Below are positions 22,400 through 34,445 of a DNA stretch of 64,000 nucleotides, piece after piece. Position numbers and translations under genes: made by a program. The DNA is from Prochilodus magdalenae. Taxonomy: Eukaryota > Chordata > Actinopteri > Characiformes > Prochilodontidae. The notes under the pieces were generated by a model that saw nothing but the letters and a program-made list of their open reading frames with translations, was not told the DNA's origin and made no database searches. The DNA is taken from positions 314,501-378,500 of the forward strand of contig JAMWET010006936.1 in the NCBI GenBank assembly GCA_024036415.1, in the 5' to 3' direction. Position 1 is the stretch's first letter. Every line of letters starts with the position of its first letter.

Positions 22400-23143
22400 A
22401 TTATCAAAAGAATAGTTGCACCCAGAAGGAAGTGTGGGACTTCTGGGCGGTGCTTTTGGGCGGGAAGATAAAGGTTACCAGGAACAATAAATGATGATAC
22501 ATTTAGACTGATATAGACATTATTTATTGAGCTACAGGTACAGAGAAAGTGTCTCAGTACGGTGTTGGGCCGCCATGTTTGCTAATGCAACATGCCTGAC
22601 ATCTCAGCATGGAGTTGTAGAGATTACTAATGGTGTCCTGTGATAATCCATCCATGCAGCTTGAATATTCTCACACAGTTCCTGCAGATTATGCGGTAGG
22701 GTGAAGGTGGAGTGGCACCAGGCCCTCTGGGCGTGTGGCTGACCCTGGGGCCTCCACACACGGATTCATTGGTCGTCTCCACTGAGACAAAAGTAGGACT
22801 CACTGCCATTGCCACAAAGTCTGGCAGGACACCATTGCAGTCTTTGGCGATGTTGACATGGTGTTAAGGTCAGTCGTAGTAACAGTCTGTGTGCATGTAG
22901 TCCTATGATGCTGGCACTAACAGGATGACTCATGGAGGGCATCACTGCTCACTGAATATCTGCAGTCATGGCTGTTGGGTCAGTCAGGTACAGAGATGTT
23001 GCATGTGCAGCCGAGTATCGTGAGTATCGTATTGTATCATTTGTATGTCTTACAATGTCAAACCTACCCATCAGCTTTCATTCCTGTGGGTTGATTCCTT
23101 CTGGGTGCAACAATTTGTACAAGTATTCTTTTGATATTGAGTG
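22400..23143 (-). mobile_element. Tc1-like internal-deletion element, copy A
   Basis: The most complete copy. Terminal inverted repeats are visible: TTGCACCCAGAAGGAA from 22416 and TTCCTTCTGGGTGCAA at 23096-23111, flanked by ATCAAAAGAAT and ATTCTTTTGAT. On the minus strand it carries transposase remnants: the GRRLH/FSDES-type N-terminal half joined directly to the C-terminal LQELCENIQ helix, with the middle catalytic portion absent. It is non-autonomous and decayed. Confidence 0.85.
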
Positions 23144-23402
23144 GATTTGACTATGGTCCCTCACTGGTATTTTTTTTTACTGTGTTTGCTATATTCATAA
23201 TATATGCTCTGATTGGTTAAGCTGTATTTTACCTTGCTGAAAAAAAACACTGCTTAAAATTTAGGCTAAAATGCAAATAGAAATGTGTGACATCACAAAA
23301 ACAGTGATTTAGCAGAGGTTGTTTTTGCAGCTTAGTTTTCATTTCAGTTTTGAACATTGTATACTGATAGTTTACATACTACCCCAAAGGCTTTTATTCA
23401 TT

Positions 23403-23600
23403 AAAGCAAGCTAAATGTGGTTTTCCATATGGGCCCTTTAAAAAGTCAACTTTAAAAGCTAATGGATTTAGCCATATTAGGCAAGTTTCCCAGACACAGA
23501 TTAAGCCTGGCTCTATGCTGACAAGCATTTGCAGCTGTGAATCTCCACTGTCAGTGCAGTTTAGCCAAGGATTAGGATTAATATGCATCCAGAAAAGGGG
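23403..23600 (+). repeat. Left arm of a 1.1-kb-spaced inverted repeat, with foldback-like tail
   Basis: About 100 bp (23403-23502) matches the reverse complement of 24511-24602: AAGCAAGCTAAATGTGG, TTTTCCATATGGGCCCTTTA, AATGGATTTAGCCATAT, GTTTCCCAGACACAGAT. The following 23483-23600 resembles a common fish palindromic repeat (CCCAGACACAGATTAAGCC paired with AGGATTAGGATTAATATGC). Confidence 0.75.
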
Positions 23601-24299
23601 ATCTATTATGTAAACCGTCATCAAAAATATCTTCCCCATGAGGTCTTTGTCTGAAATGTAAATAATTATGCTATCTATTTTTATTGCGTTTTCTTTTCAT
23701 GCACTGTATGTCTAATTGTACTGACCTTGTCCATGGCTTGGCAGCATTTAGACTCTGGATCCAAAACCACTGTTACATTTGGCCATAAAAAGCCTTGTTT
23801 GTCTTGGCGACTGTAGCCGGGATTATGTGGTGCATAAACCACATGTACCAGTCGCTATAAAGCTCAATTAATACTCGACTGTTTTCAGCTTTTAAGTTTA
23901 CACACCAGCAGCCTACGTAAACATTTGGCGCCTGCGTCAAAAACAACCTATGCTAAGTCGCGTACTTAGCTGAGAGGTACAGATGATGATGAAGTTGGGG
24001 GGATTCTGACTCCTGTTTATGTTGCTCTAAAAGATGTGTAATTATTTTAGTTACTGTTGGAAGATCAGCTCTAACAAACATCCCGTATTTAAAGGTGCAG
24101 TAAGGCATTTTTTCGCGTAGGTACGTGTTTCTGTTCAGTACTAGATAAATGGGTTCTGGTCACATCAGAGGTAACCACTAGTTCCAAATCCTGTAGAAGC
24201 AAGTTTTTGTTCTGCATGCTGTGAGAAATACAATATTTTATCAAACCATAGCTGAACATTCTGCGTAGGGTACCTTTAAAGGGAAACTCCAACAACATC

Positions 24300-24610
24300 A
24301 ATGTTTCAGAAATTCGGTCATTGAGATGTTATCAGTGACTCTGCTTTTTTGCTGCTTAATTGGTGGATTGTAGAGAAACTGAAACCACTTTACAGTGGTG
24401 GGAATGGGAACCAGACATTGCAATACAATTCTTAGTAATGTAGTCAAGGAGAGGCTCTAATTAGTCCATAATGAATGGGAAAATGAAAAAAAAAAATCTT
24501 CTTTGAAGATTTATCTGTGTCTGGGAAACTAGCGTTATATGGCTAAATCCATTTACAATGACCTTTAAAGGGCCCATATGGAAAACCACATGTAGCTTGC
24601 TTATGTGAAG
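24300..24610 (-). repeat. Right arm of the inverted repeat and D2 copy 2
   Basis: 24511-24602 is the inverted partner of 23403-23502. Upstream, 24318-24420 holds a D2 match (GTCATTGAGATGTT, AATGGGAACCAGACATTG). No coding potential. Confidence 0.7.
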
Positions 24611-24614
24611 AAAG

Positions 24615-26225
24615 GCCTTTGAAGTAGGATGTAAACCAGTAGTATGCATTGCTATAGCACCCTGCATCTTACTCTCTGCTGTTAATGTATTTTAACAACA
24701 TAGTTTTATGCAATAACTGAAATCTGAGAGATGGATCATGCCTGAAAGCCCTCCTTCTTTCAGTCAAACGGCATATAAATTTCCATTCCCACATTTTGCT
24801 TCCTGTGATGAATTGTTCAGAATTACTACTTCATTTCCTCTATCAGTCATACCACAGTTCTCCAGGCGGAAGGCTCCCAAGACTCCAGCCCATGCAGTGT
24901 GAAAATGTATTTGAGAAATAAGTCCTGCTTTTTGTCATTTTGTCCTAATTATTGGCTTCAACTTACTTATTTACGTTCAAAGGGGTCTTGACAGATTGTT
25001 ACCTCTCATTGGCTCGGTGTGTTACTTACCTTCCGTATGTTGTCTTCCCCCAGCCTACCTTCTACTGTGTGTATCTTCCAGGGTTAATGGCTGTAACTGC
25101 AACTTAATCACACAGAAGTGAACTTTGAATATATTTACCTTCATCCCATTCAATTAGTTCATCGTCCTGGCTCACTTTAGCTGGTATAACCGAACCGAAG
25201 GAGAGGAGAAACAAGCCAAAGAGGGTGAGTAAAAGAATATGCAAATAGATGTTGCCAATGGGAAAGATGAGCTGTGCTTATAACAATCAGTGAATACTTC
25301 CTTTAACTTAGAATAAAATCCTGTCATTGTCTTTGCACTAAAACAAAATTATTATGACACTCTCCAAGAAGAATCGATAAATAATGAAAAGAGCAGTATT
25401 ATAGAATATAGATAGTTTAAATATTTCCTTATGGATAGTGCACTCAATGTGAGAATGAGTGAAACAGTAACAGAGACAATATAAATATAAATAAATAAGT
25501 TATGAATGTGTAAAGTGACTGCATGGATGTGCAAAATATGCAGAACGCAGAGTTGACAGTATATGGAGGTAGAATTGCACCATTGATAATATGTATACCG
25601 TAAGGTGACTGAGCATAAATATGCATAATGTGCATAATCTAGATTAACCTAACTTAAAACTTTTCTTTTAGTTGTAGCTGAGTTTTTACAGTGTGGTTCT
25701 CTGCGTTCTCCCTCTTCTTCCAGTCATTCATCCAAATGGTGAAGGCACTTCCAAAATATATACAATATACAATAAAATATACAATAAAATATACAACCTC
25801 CTTGACACTACCATAATACAGTGCAAAGTAAGCAATTTAAAAATCTATTAATTTAATATGAAAGCTAAACCTCTGACCCAATTCTCTGCAGTCTGGTTTT
25901 GCATTTGACTGAGACTCGTAGCTTCAACTTCCCCAAGTCCTACTAGAAAGATGGCCCCTCAGTTGGGAATTCCTATTCTGAATTTCAGGACAGTTCGGAG
26001 TGCAAGCTCAGAGTGTGGGATCAAGTCAACATTGGCTGCTTGCGCAGTAACTTCTCTACATTGAAATGATATTTGCTGTTGATCAGGTAGCATAATTGGT
26101 CATTTAGCCACCTGCATGTGTCTTCTGAGAATTTATATGTAATGCTGAAAATGGTAAAATAATGGAAAGTCTGAAACATTACGTTTTCTTTGGAGATGTT
26201 TTTGCCTTGCAGCTCCTTAAAAAAG
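24615..26225. other. Gene-free stretch
   Basis: AT-rich noncoding DNA with small tandem ATATACAATAAA duplications near 25755-25795. Confidence 0.45.
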
Positions 26226-26229
26226 AGCC

Positions 26230-27260
26230 ACGCTGAAAATGGCCCACTTCCGAGCTCTGACTTTCCATTTCCGAGCCAGTTTAGAATGCAGCATCCCTCT
26301 ACATTGTTTCCCTCAATCAAACACGCCTGGTAACTCATCAGCTAATTATCAAGCCTTTTGTGAACTGGGTCAAGTGTGCCTGGAAAGCAGGGGGAAAAAA
26401 TTGGCAGGGCTGGAAAAACCACTTCTGTACCACCTGTTACCATGCAAGCTGGGGCTGAAGCTTCTCAAGAACCATCCATCATTCCACGCGTCCAAGCCAG
26501 ATTGTTTTGATGGACCGTGCTTTGCTAATAAGACAGGAATTGAACAAATGTCTTCTTTTTCCAGTCACATCTCAAATGTTCCTGCCTTCCAAACCCACAC
26601 AAAGAGATATTTGTCATGCAGATTCTGCCAAGATCAGTCCCGTTGACACGAACAGTTCTAGGTTGGGGTGGTTGTCCGACACTGCAGCGTTTGTGCTGAG
26701 AGATCGCTTAGTTTATACAGCAACAGGCTTCATTATTCTGCCCATCAGGAACCCTGAGCATAAAGGCCCATTGTACACCTTGATGTTTAAGGTTTTGAAT
26801 CCTATTTTAGGCAAAGCATCGCTCAAAGCAGCCTCTTCTTCCACCATTCAGGTCTATTATAAAGTGAATGTTAATGGCCTTGTAAGTGAGCTTGAGAACG
26901 GGACAAGATAGAATAGTGTTGTAATTGTCCGGTAGCTCGGAGAAGAAGCCATGTGTCTGTTTAAAGGTGGATCATTAAAGCACCAGGGACTTTCCTTCCT
27001 CTTTTAAAGAAAGCCAGAGGAATAGAAGGAAAGAAGAAAGGAGTGGTGCTCATTACCCCCCTACCCCACGGGTAGGATCCCTTTCCCTGGCCGTTTGAAG
27101 TGGAAATGAAGGCCGTGGTGAAAGCCCATTGAGAAGCTGTTGCCACCAGAAGGGCTTGTTTTTTAACCAAAAAAGCTTTAGTCCGAGCTGTGAGCGTTAT
27201 CCACGCGTTCCCACCTGCCAGCATGCACTCGCTTTCACTTAGGGTCACGCATACACAGAG
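26230..27260. other. Repeat-free block, candidate conserved noncoding DNA
   Basis: About 1 kb of complex, GC-balanced sequence with two overlapping + ORFs of about 135 codons (26239 and 26507). Neither has domain-like sequence, and the frames overlap each other, so noncoding conservation is more likely than a gene. Confidence 0.3.
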
Positions 27261-27264
27261 AGTA

Positions 27265-28230
27265 TTTGTTTTTGATAAATTGTAGACATTGGACTGGAAA
27301 GCCTCAGCTAAGAGTGAGCTGTGTTGGTGTTTGTATTTGCGGACTTGCTAATGTGTAACATCCCGTAATATTCGAGGTCAGGGAGAGAAGTGGAGCTTGT
27401 GCAACAGGTCTGTTTGGCTGGTGTGGCATACAGGTAAACAAATTCTGGACATTTTTTTTTAGCTAAGCGTGTCTGATTTTCCACGTGGAAATAGGTTAAT
27501 ATATCTACAGAGAACATGCTGAAATATGAGACATATAGTGCTGCATCAAATGTATTCTGTTGGATATGGTGAAAGAAAATCAAAGGCAGTCTAAAATGTG
27601 CCATAAAGTTTGTATTGGTCATATTTTATGATTGTATCTTTACTTAAAATGCTTAACTCAGCAAATAAAATAGTAATTGTATATTGCTATGTGCAGATGT
27701 ATAATTGGCCCAAACCTTTGCATATGACCATATAGGGATTTAATAATATGCACGGGTCAATATATGTATGATAGCACTGAAATTCCATTTCCTAATCAAA
27801 CAAATGCATGCAATATACGTCAATGTATGTGATGTCCAACCCCTGAAAAGAAAACTATGGGTACAATTATTTTTGTCATATTTAAAAAGCATGAAATGTA
27901 TTTAATATATTTAATTCATTTATATACAGCACAATTAAATGGTCAGTCACCTACACTGAATTATCATTCGGTTAAAATGCCAATTAAATACAACTTCATT
28001 TTTCAGTAGATGCTTCTGAAGAGAAAACAATGAACTTCTAAACTGGAGATTACAAAACTAAAACAAGGAAAATCACTAAGAATCTTAGCAAACATGCAAG
28101 AACTGGTAGGTCAGGTTTACTTTGGAAGTATGGAAAAAAATCCTTGCATATTTGTAAAAAACTGATTACCCTGAAAACCTGGGGGGTTGTAATAAAGGCA
28201 AATGGTGGACATGCTAAATGCTCTGTTATA
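27265..28230. other. Gene-free stretch
   Basis: AT-rich noncoding DNA. Nothing recognised. Confidence 0.45.
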
Positions 28231-28232
28231 CG

Positions 28233-28234
<2 letters not shown>

Positions 28235-28279
<45 letters not shown>
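28235..28279. repeat. (AT)n microsatellite
   Basis: Uninterrupted TA dinucleotides. Confidence 0.97.
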
Positions 28280-28283
<4 letters not shown>

Positions 28284-28522
28284 AATGTTTGTAATGCCAT
28301 AGTATCACTTCCAAACACAGAAAAACTGCAAAGAGCATATCAATTTTCCATTTCCAAAATATGTGTCATATGTCAAAATATTCCAAACATTTGTGTTTCA
28401 TATATACATTTTCCTTTTAATACATCATTATCACTTCTTCAGCTTTTTTTACAGGCATGTAAAGAAGGTGGAGCCGACATTGACTGATTACTGATGATGT
28501 CATGAGTAAAACCACAGGATAA

Positions 28523-28819
28523 AATGCTTTGCAAGAATTGACTTTAAAAATCTGTGAGAAAGCCAGACTTCAAAAGAGCTTGACTTGTCTTTTCCAAGGA
28601 GTCCTGGATCGCTTTGCTAGTCTTCAGGGAACTGGAGATACAGACCCTGGAATTTCACAAATTTGTATCCGACTTCAGGAAACCTTGTCGGCTTTGCCTG
28701 GGCACTCGCCTACAGAGTTGCTGAGACTCAGAGAAATTTTGGGTGTCTTAGTTAAAATAAGAGCAAGCTACTTAAAACAGGCTTATAGGGCATTTTGTTT
28801 GCTCTACGACAACACATGA
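28523..28819 (+). CDS. Unrecognised open stretch, possible terminal exon or decayed gene
   Basis: The frame is open for about 98 codons between TAA at 28520 and TGA at 28817-28819. The product is rich in Leu, Ile and Arg with amphipathic helix-like spacing (for example LLRLREILGVLVKIRASY) and reads like a real helical protein, not random translation. It contains no Met, so if real it must be an internal or 3'-terminal exon. The only nearby acceptor-like AG in a usable place is at 28534-28535, with a poor pyrimidine tract. A better tract ending in TTTTTTACAG at 28444-28454 leads into a stop in this frame. AATAAA at 28885-28890 fits a 3' end. I do not recognise the family. A processed pseudogene or chance ORF remain possible. 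Confidence 0.3.
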   Translation, partial: NALQELTLKICEKARLQKSLTCLFQGVLDRFASLQGTGDTDPGISQICIRLQETLSALPGHSPTELLRLREILGVLVKIRASYLKQAYRAFCLLYDNT

Positions 28820-28894
28820 CTTTGTATTGTAGTCAGAGGTAACAACATTCAGGACCTGATTTTTGAAGCCCTGTAGATTGGATGAGAAATAAAA

Positions 28895-31305
28895 CACCTA
28901 ATTAAAAACTGGAAAGTTCCAAAAAGTGGAGTTCCAAAGAAGACTAAGAAAGCCAGACTGCTCACCTGTTGTCTTCTTTGAGGCATCCTTGTGTTAGTGT
29001 CATAATCATGTGATCAGCGACTAGTCAGAATACAAGATCATAGTGTCCTTCCAAGCAGTGAAGTATCTAGAGAATATTGTTGCAGCTTAACTGCGTATAA
29101 ACCCCTTTGTGGTTTAATAGACTTCTCAGGTGATATGGGTTCAGTCACATACAGTATGTTAGAACTTTTTAGATGTAAATTCTGGATGTATGGCATAAGG
29201 GAATTCATTTAAGACTACCAGAAGTCATAATACACAGGTGTTGACTGGAGCAGTGTTTTGGGAAGATAGTATTACCACAGTTAAACTCCAATGGTGCTCA
29301 ATCACACCATGTTAACATATTTCTTGAATGAAAGCAAACAAACCATCCACACATTGGCCTCCGCCCTGTAAAATTTGATGGACTTCATGAGCTCTAATTG
29401 GCCTCTTTAGCTGTCAAATCAAAAGCAAGCAAGTTTAATTTGTGAGCGAGTTATTCAGTCAGTGAGTAAATAGCCAGCCTGAATTCAAAGCTTCACCCTG
29501 CAGAAACCAATTTGAAATGAGTTCATACTATGAATATACTAGCTCTGGGAATAGTCCAGCTGCCCAGATTAGTCTCTGGAGTGCGTGTTCCAGGAAAAGC
29601 ATTTCATATTTTTATAGTGTTTTCTTGAAATGTGGCCTTGGCTGCACTAGCCTTGCTTGTTTGGTTGACAGTCAAGAGCAGCCCCACTGTCTGATTCAGG
29701 CAATCCTCAAACCTCCAGACAGTTCCACCTGACAAAAGGGCCTTTGCTCTGGCTTTGGCTTGGGGATCGGCAGCACAGAGACGGCTTTGTGCTGCAGTTG
29801 AGCGTCAGAGACACACCACGCAGGGTTGCTCTCCGAACTGTCAGGTCCCTCTGGCCTGCGCACACCACCTTTTTTAATCAGGTTGTTTTTTCAAGCCTGT
29901 CGCGTTGAATATGAATCAAGGTGCCATGACAGAAAGCCTGTGAACCCAGTGAATAAAAAAAACACATGAGCATATTAATGCATTAACTGAATTGATGTCA
30001 TACATATAATGTTGCACCACATGCATGTACATGTCACAATTACCAGGGATATAAAACACAGAATCCAAGCCCATTACTTGATAATATCATTTAAAACAAA
30101 AACCAGTATATGTTAATAATGCAAACTAAAAATAATACACCATAAACAGTCAGCAGAGCCAGTTCTCTGAGTATAAGAGAATATCTAAAAATGCCATTAT
30201 CAAGTTGATAACCAAAATAAAACTGCTAAATCATTCTCTATTTTTGGTTGTCACTCACTAACCCCTTAATCACTCACTCACTCTCGCTCGCATTCAGCAA
30301 GCTGAAGATTAGAACTAAAAAAGTTTCGGTGCTTCATATAATGGATTGTGTGAAGGACTATGCTTCTGTCAGTTGTAGGTTTGTATTGAACCACTGCATA
30401 GTACTGTGGCATCAGTGTAAAGGAACATAACACCAACATTAACAATAACAAAAGTTATTCTTCTTTAATATAAACTAAATTAAATAGAATTTGTGCAATC
30501 TTTAATTAAAATACATTTTCAGCAAAATCTAAAATTCATGTGGACAGAGTAAACAAACAGTGTACCTGTGTTAAAATGAAGACAACCAAGGTAAAACACT
30601 TCTCCAGTAGAAGTTTCTCCCTTTAGACCTCCACTTAAAAAGTAAAACTCCGCTTAGTAAAAGTACTAAAGTGTTTACCCTCAAATGTACTTAAGTATGG
30701 AGAGTAACAGTAGCATGATTTATTATGGCTCTAATGTCCTATTATCATTTCTAAAAATCAGCTTATTTTAGGGGAAGAGGCTCTAGTGTCTTTCAGTCCA
30801 CCAGTCTTTAACAGGAGGACATTAATTAGTCAGACACTGATGTCTACTCAAATGATCATAAGCACAAAACACTGAAGGGGAACAGTTTCTTTTTGCTAGA
30901 ACCCAGCTCTCTGTCCAACAGGTCAAAACAAGCTCTAAACTATGTGACTGCTGTACATTGACTGGTGGACTCGCTTCATGCTTCTTTCGTTTTAACATGT
31001 TACGTTTTTATGCACACATGAGATAAACTGAACAACAGATTTCGTAGTGGGAAAAAATGTGAGATATTTAACTTGGATATTTGCAGTTTTGTATTATCTG
31101 TAGTGGAGTTAAAATAAAAAATCACCCAAAATGGAAATACAACAAACAACTACCAATTACATTCACTGAGTTACTGTCCAACTCTGCTAAAATAAGATGC
31201 AATATTCATACTAGGGTATTGAGGTAAAGACACTTTCTCACCCATGTTTCTTCTGGAATCAATGGTATTCGTCTGGAGATTCCCCCTTTGTTGCAGTACC
31301 TGTTT
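28895..31305. other. Gene-free stretch with a repeat-poor block at 29440-29930
   Basis: Mostly AT-rich. 29440-29930 is GC-balanced and complex, with no coding support. Confidence 0.4.
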
Positions 31306-31309
31306 TTAC

Positions 31310-31690
31310 CCTTTTATGAAAACCTTATGCTAGATATTGCAACATATGCTGCAAGGATTTGATTGCATTCAGTGCATTAGTGAGTTCTGGTGCTGATGTT
31401 GGATGCTTAGATTTGGATCAATTCAACTTACTCCAAAATCATGGGATGGAGCACCATAATGCCAGAGAAGACCATTAGTTCCGCAAATTCACAGCCCAAT
31501 GTCCGTAGGCTTTGTACCTCTCTAGCTGACACCTAGAATTGAGCATGGTGACTTTAGGGTCATGTGCAGCTGCTCCGGAGCCTCCACTGTATTGGTAATG
31601 CTTTTCTGTGAAGATTATATATGTTATGTGAATGCCTGTGTCAGTAATAAGTGCCCTTATTTAAACAAGTAGCTGAATTCATTCTTTAGT
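31310..31690 (+). repeat. Dispersed repeat R2, diverged copy
   Basis: Same order of words as 52560-52925: GCAAGGATTTGA, GCATTAGTGAG, TGATGTTGGAT, AGCATGGTGACTTTAGGGTC, TGCAGCTGCTCC, GTCAGTAATAAGTGC, AGTAGCTGAATTCATT. No coding potential. Confidence 0.7.
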
Positions 31691-31779
31691 AAGAAGGTTT
31701 GGATGCTGTTGGATATATGCTCTATATCACTCTGCTATCTGTTCTTTGGTAAGTCTGACAAAAGTGTAGCATGCCCCTC

Positions 31780-32345
31780 CTGCAATGCAGTCAGCCCATG
31801 GGAAAGGAAAAGAGCCTCATTAGGAGCATTAGCGATAGCCTACTGAGTTTTTATATCAAAATTTGTTTACAGCCAAACACTGGCCTCGTAAACTGGCCGT
31901 CCCACGGCAGTCATGTCAATGCTCCTGTTATTAGCAAGATGAGACACTCAAGTCTAGTAAAGCACAAGGCCCCCAGCTGAGCCATGTGCTGCTAGTTAGA
32001 CCCCCTCACGCTAGCCATGCTAGCGGGCTAGTTCCCCTGGCTCCCACCTTCCCTCCCCTCAGAGCATTGGTGCTGGCTGGCGTCACCTAGCCTGACCTAT
32101 GAGGCACGCATGTCGGCTAAACATGCTAGTAGTGTCTCAAATAGCTTTTCTCCCTGACTTGGCGAGACTGCTGGCTTCGCTTGCTCGCATGAGGAAGCTC
32201 ATAAAGGTAATTAAGGTGTCTCAAAACAAGCAGGCTGGTCAGTTTAATGGCAGCCAAGAGCCCTGTGAAGGTTTGTTCTCCTGGCGTCATTTGGCTGTTG
32301 ACTGTAATTACATTTTCCATGGTCATTTTGTAGGACAATAATGAA
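31780..32345. other. Repeat-free block, strong look of conserved noncoding DNA
   Basis: Contains closely packed homeodomain-, SOX- and TCF-like words (AGCATTAGCGATAG, GGTAATTAAGG, ACAATAATGAATGAGG, GTAATTACATTTTCC) in otherwise complex sequence with no repeat signature. Typical of deeply conserved enhancers in gene deserts, but unproven. Confidence 0.35.
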
Positions 32346-32727
32346 TGAGGAAATTTAATGTCTGTTGTGTTGATAATTAGTCTTAAGTGAATCTGAGAAT
32401 TGTACTCGTTGTGTACAGTATCCAGGCCTACAGATGCAAACAATATGTTTAGAGTTTCCATAGTACAGTTGCTGTCAGAAACAAATATCCAGAATAATAT
32501 GTTTACAGGTACAGGAAAATGTAATAGGAGTTAATATAATAAGTTTTAGTTAAAGTCATTTTTTGGATCATTTTTACTGGTCTATGTTATAAAATCATAA
32601 AATATTTATAATAACACAATTCCTTGCAATGGGTAGAAATTCTCTAACTTGAGCTAAGCCTCCTAACCTTTACAGTGTAGGCCTACATATTTATTTTTTC
32701 CTCTTTCTGTTTGGTTGGAAGATGAAC

Positions 32728-32945
32728 AGTATAACAGTGCCAGTTGTTGTAACGGTCTGCGTACATGTAGTAGTACATTGTGCAGCCGTCTACCAATGGT
32801 GCTGGCACTAACATGATGGAGGGCATCACTGTTTGGTGAATGTCCACAGTGGTTGTTGGGTCAGTCAGTTACAGCGAAAAGGCCTGTCCTTGAGTAATTT
32901 GCTTGTCTCTCACTGTCAAACCTACCTACCAAGTGTCTGCATACT
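32728..32945 (-). mobile_element. Tc1-like family fragment, copy F (5' part)
   Basis: Matches the region of copy A around 22880-23080 in the same orientation: CATGTAGT, GTGCTGGCACTAACA, GAGGGCATCACTG, GTTGGGTCAGTCAG, GTCAAACCTACC. This is the N-terminal half of the degraded transposase. A fragment of a different Tc1-like family follows at 33030. Confidence 0.7.
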
Positions 32946-33029
32946 TCTGACACTGAACTTTGTGCTGAGGTTTGCTGTCACATTGGGGTTTTGCTTTCAT
33001 TTTCTGGCCTTCATCATAAGTAAAGTTAT

Positions 33030-33245
33030 ATTTCAGAGTTTTCTTGGTGTCCTAGATCTTGACTGGTCTTCCACAGTTTTCCTAACCTGCCATTTCTTAA
33101 AGACATGGCCAGAGGAATGTGTGATTGTACATATTCTTAAAAACCCATCGTAGCCTCTACATATATAGGTTATCCTACTAATGGTGTTTGAAGGCTTACT
33201 CAAAAGAAATGAGATTGGTGCTTGAAAGCACCAGATGAGGTAATT
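33030..33245 (-). mobile_element. Fragment of a second Tc1-like family
   Basis: TTTTCTTGGTGTCCTAGATC, CTTGACTGGTCTTCCACAG and CTGCCATTTCTTAAAGAC in order resemble, from memory, the complement of the DNA-binding region of a widespread fish Tc1 element. Short, mutated, not coding. Confidence 0.55.
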
Positions 33246-34354
33246 ACAGGAGCTCATAGCCTAACAAGGCTTCCTCTAGTGTCTCCATGATATGAGAAGT
33301 GTTTTTTTCCTACTTTGTTGGTTATTCCAGGTGCCTTTTTTGCAGTGTATGGTGCTGTACTTCTACCTCTGTAGTTTAGCTGGTTACTTTTTACAGAGCA
33401 AAGAATTCTCTACTGCCTGAACTAAGCATACCATCCATGTGTTTGCAGAGACACACTAATTGCACAGGGAAGGAAGAGGTGGGTTATTGTTCCTGAAAGC
33501 CAACTGCTAGATATTTATCTTATGCCGAGGACCATATGGCTCTGATCCTTCTGTTTCAGGGTGGGGTAGTAACATCCTCAGTCTAAACTGTTATTCTTAT
33601 CAGGTTATAAAGAAGCAAGTAGTGGTCACTAGTCATTTGTGAGACCTGTCGCAATTTGTCTATGCCTGCTGGGTGGACAGAATTGCGGCTGAGGCTCATA
33701 AAATGTTTTATAAAAATGATTTGTGGTGGGGACATACACGCAGGGCAGTATTGATTCTTCTATGATATTGTTTAGAAGAACCCTTCTTGGCACCTTTGCA
33801 ATTACAGTGGTAGTCAGTGGTTCAGGTTTGGCTAGGTATAACTGGTCTGAGATCAGGAAATAAAAGCCTGAATTAAGAAACAAAACCCTGAAGCCTCAAT
33901 CATGGACTGAAGGTCAGTGTTTCAGATCTAACGGCCCAATGCTGGAGATACAGATGCCCTAACTGACCTTTTAGCTTTCTTCTTCTTCCATCTGGAACAG
34001 CTCCACTTAGAAGAAGTGTGCATTGTTCATGCACTCTTTTTTGCCTGCCCCCGCAGCTCAGTGGAGTGTGCTGGAGCTAGCACTGCTTCCCTCGCTCCGA
34101 AGACACAACCCAGGAACCACTTAGATCCTGAACTCTCTTTGCAGCTGTGGCTGCTGATTCATACATCTTCAAAACAAGCCAGAGGAGAACCAGGCTCCAA
34201 CTCATGTTTAACAAATGACGTACAGTAAATGATTGGTGACTCTATGCTTCTGTGCTTTTACTGCCTTGATCTTACCATTGAGTTACAATCAAGCCATACT
34301 GTGTTTTGACTTAAAAGGGAATTCCACCCGTTTATATTTTTATGACAGAATTCC

Positions 34355-34445
34355 ATCTTTAAAGGAGCAATATGTAAGATGTTTAAGTTTAAAACATTCC
34401 AAAATGCACTAAAATTATCAACAGTATGTGAGGAAGTAACTGGAA
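34355..34445. repeat. Short AT-rich interspersed repeat
   Basis: TTAAAGGAGCAATATGTAAG followed by AAAACATTCC resembles the end of a short palindromic fish repeat that I recall as common. Only one end is visible here. Confidence 0.35.

Noticed and set aside
26239..26911. Two overlapping + ORFs of about 135 codons
   Set aside because: They overlap in different frames, lack domain-like composition and have no supporting splice or promoter signals.
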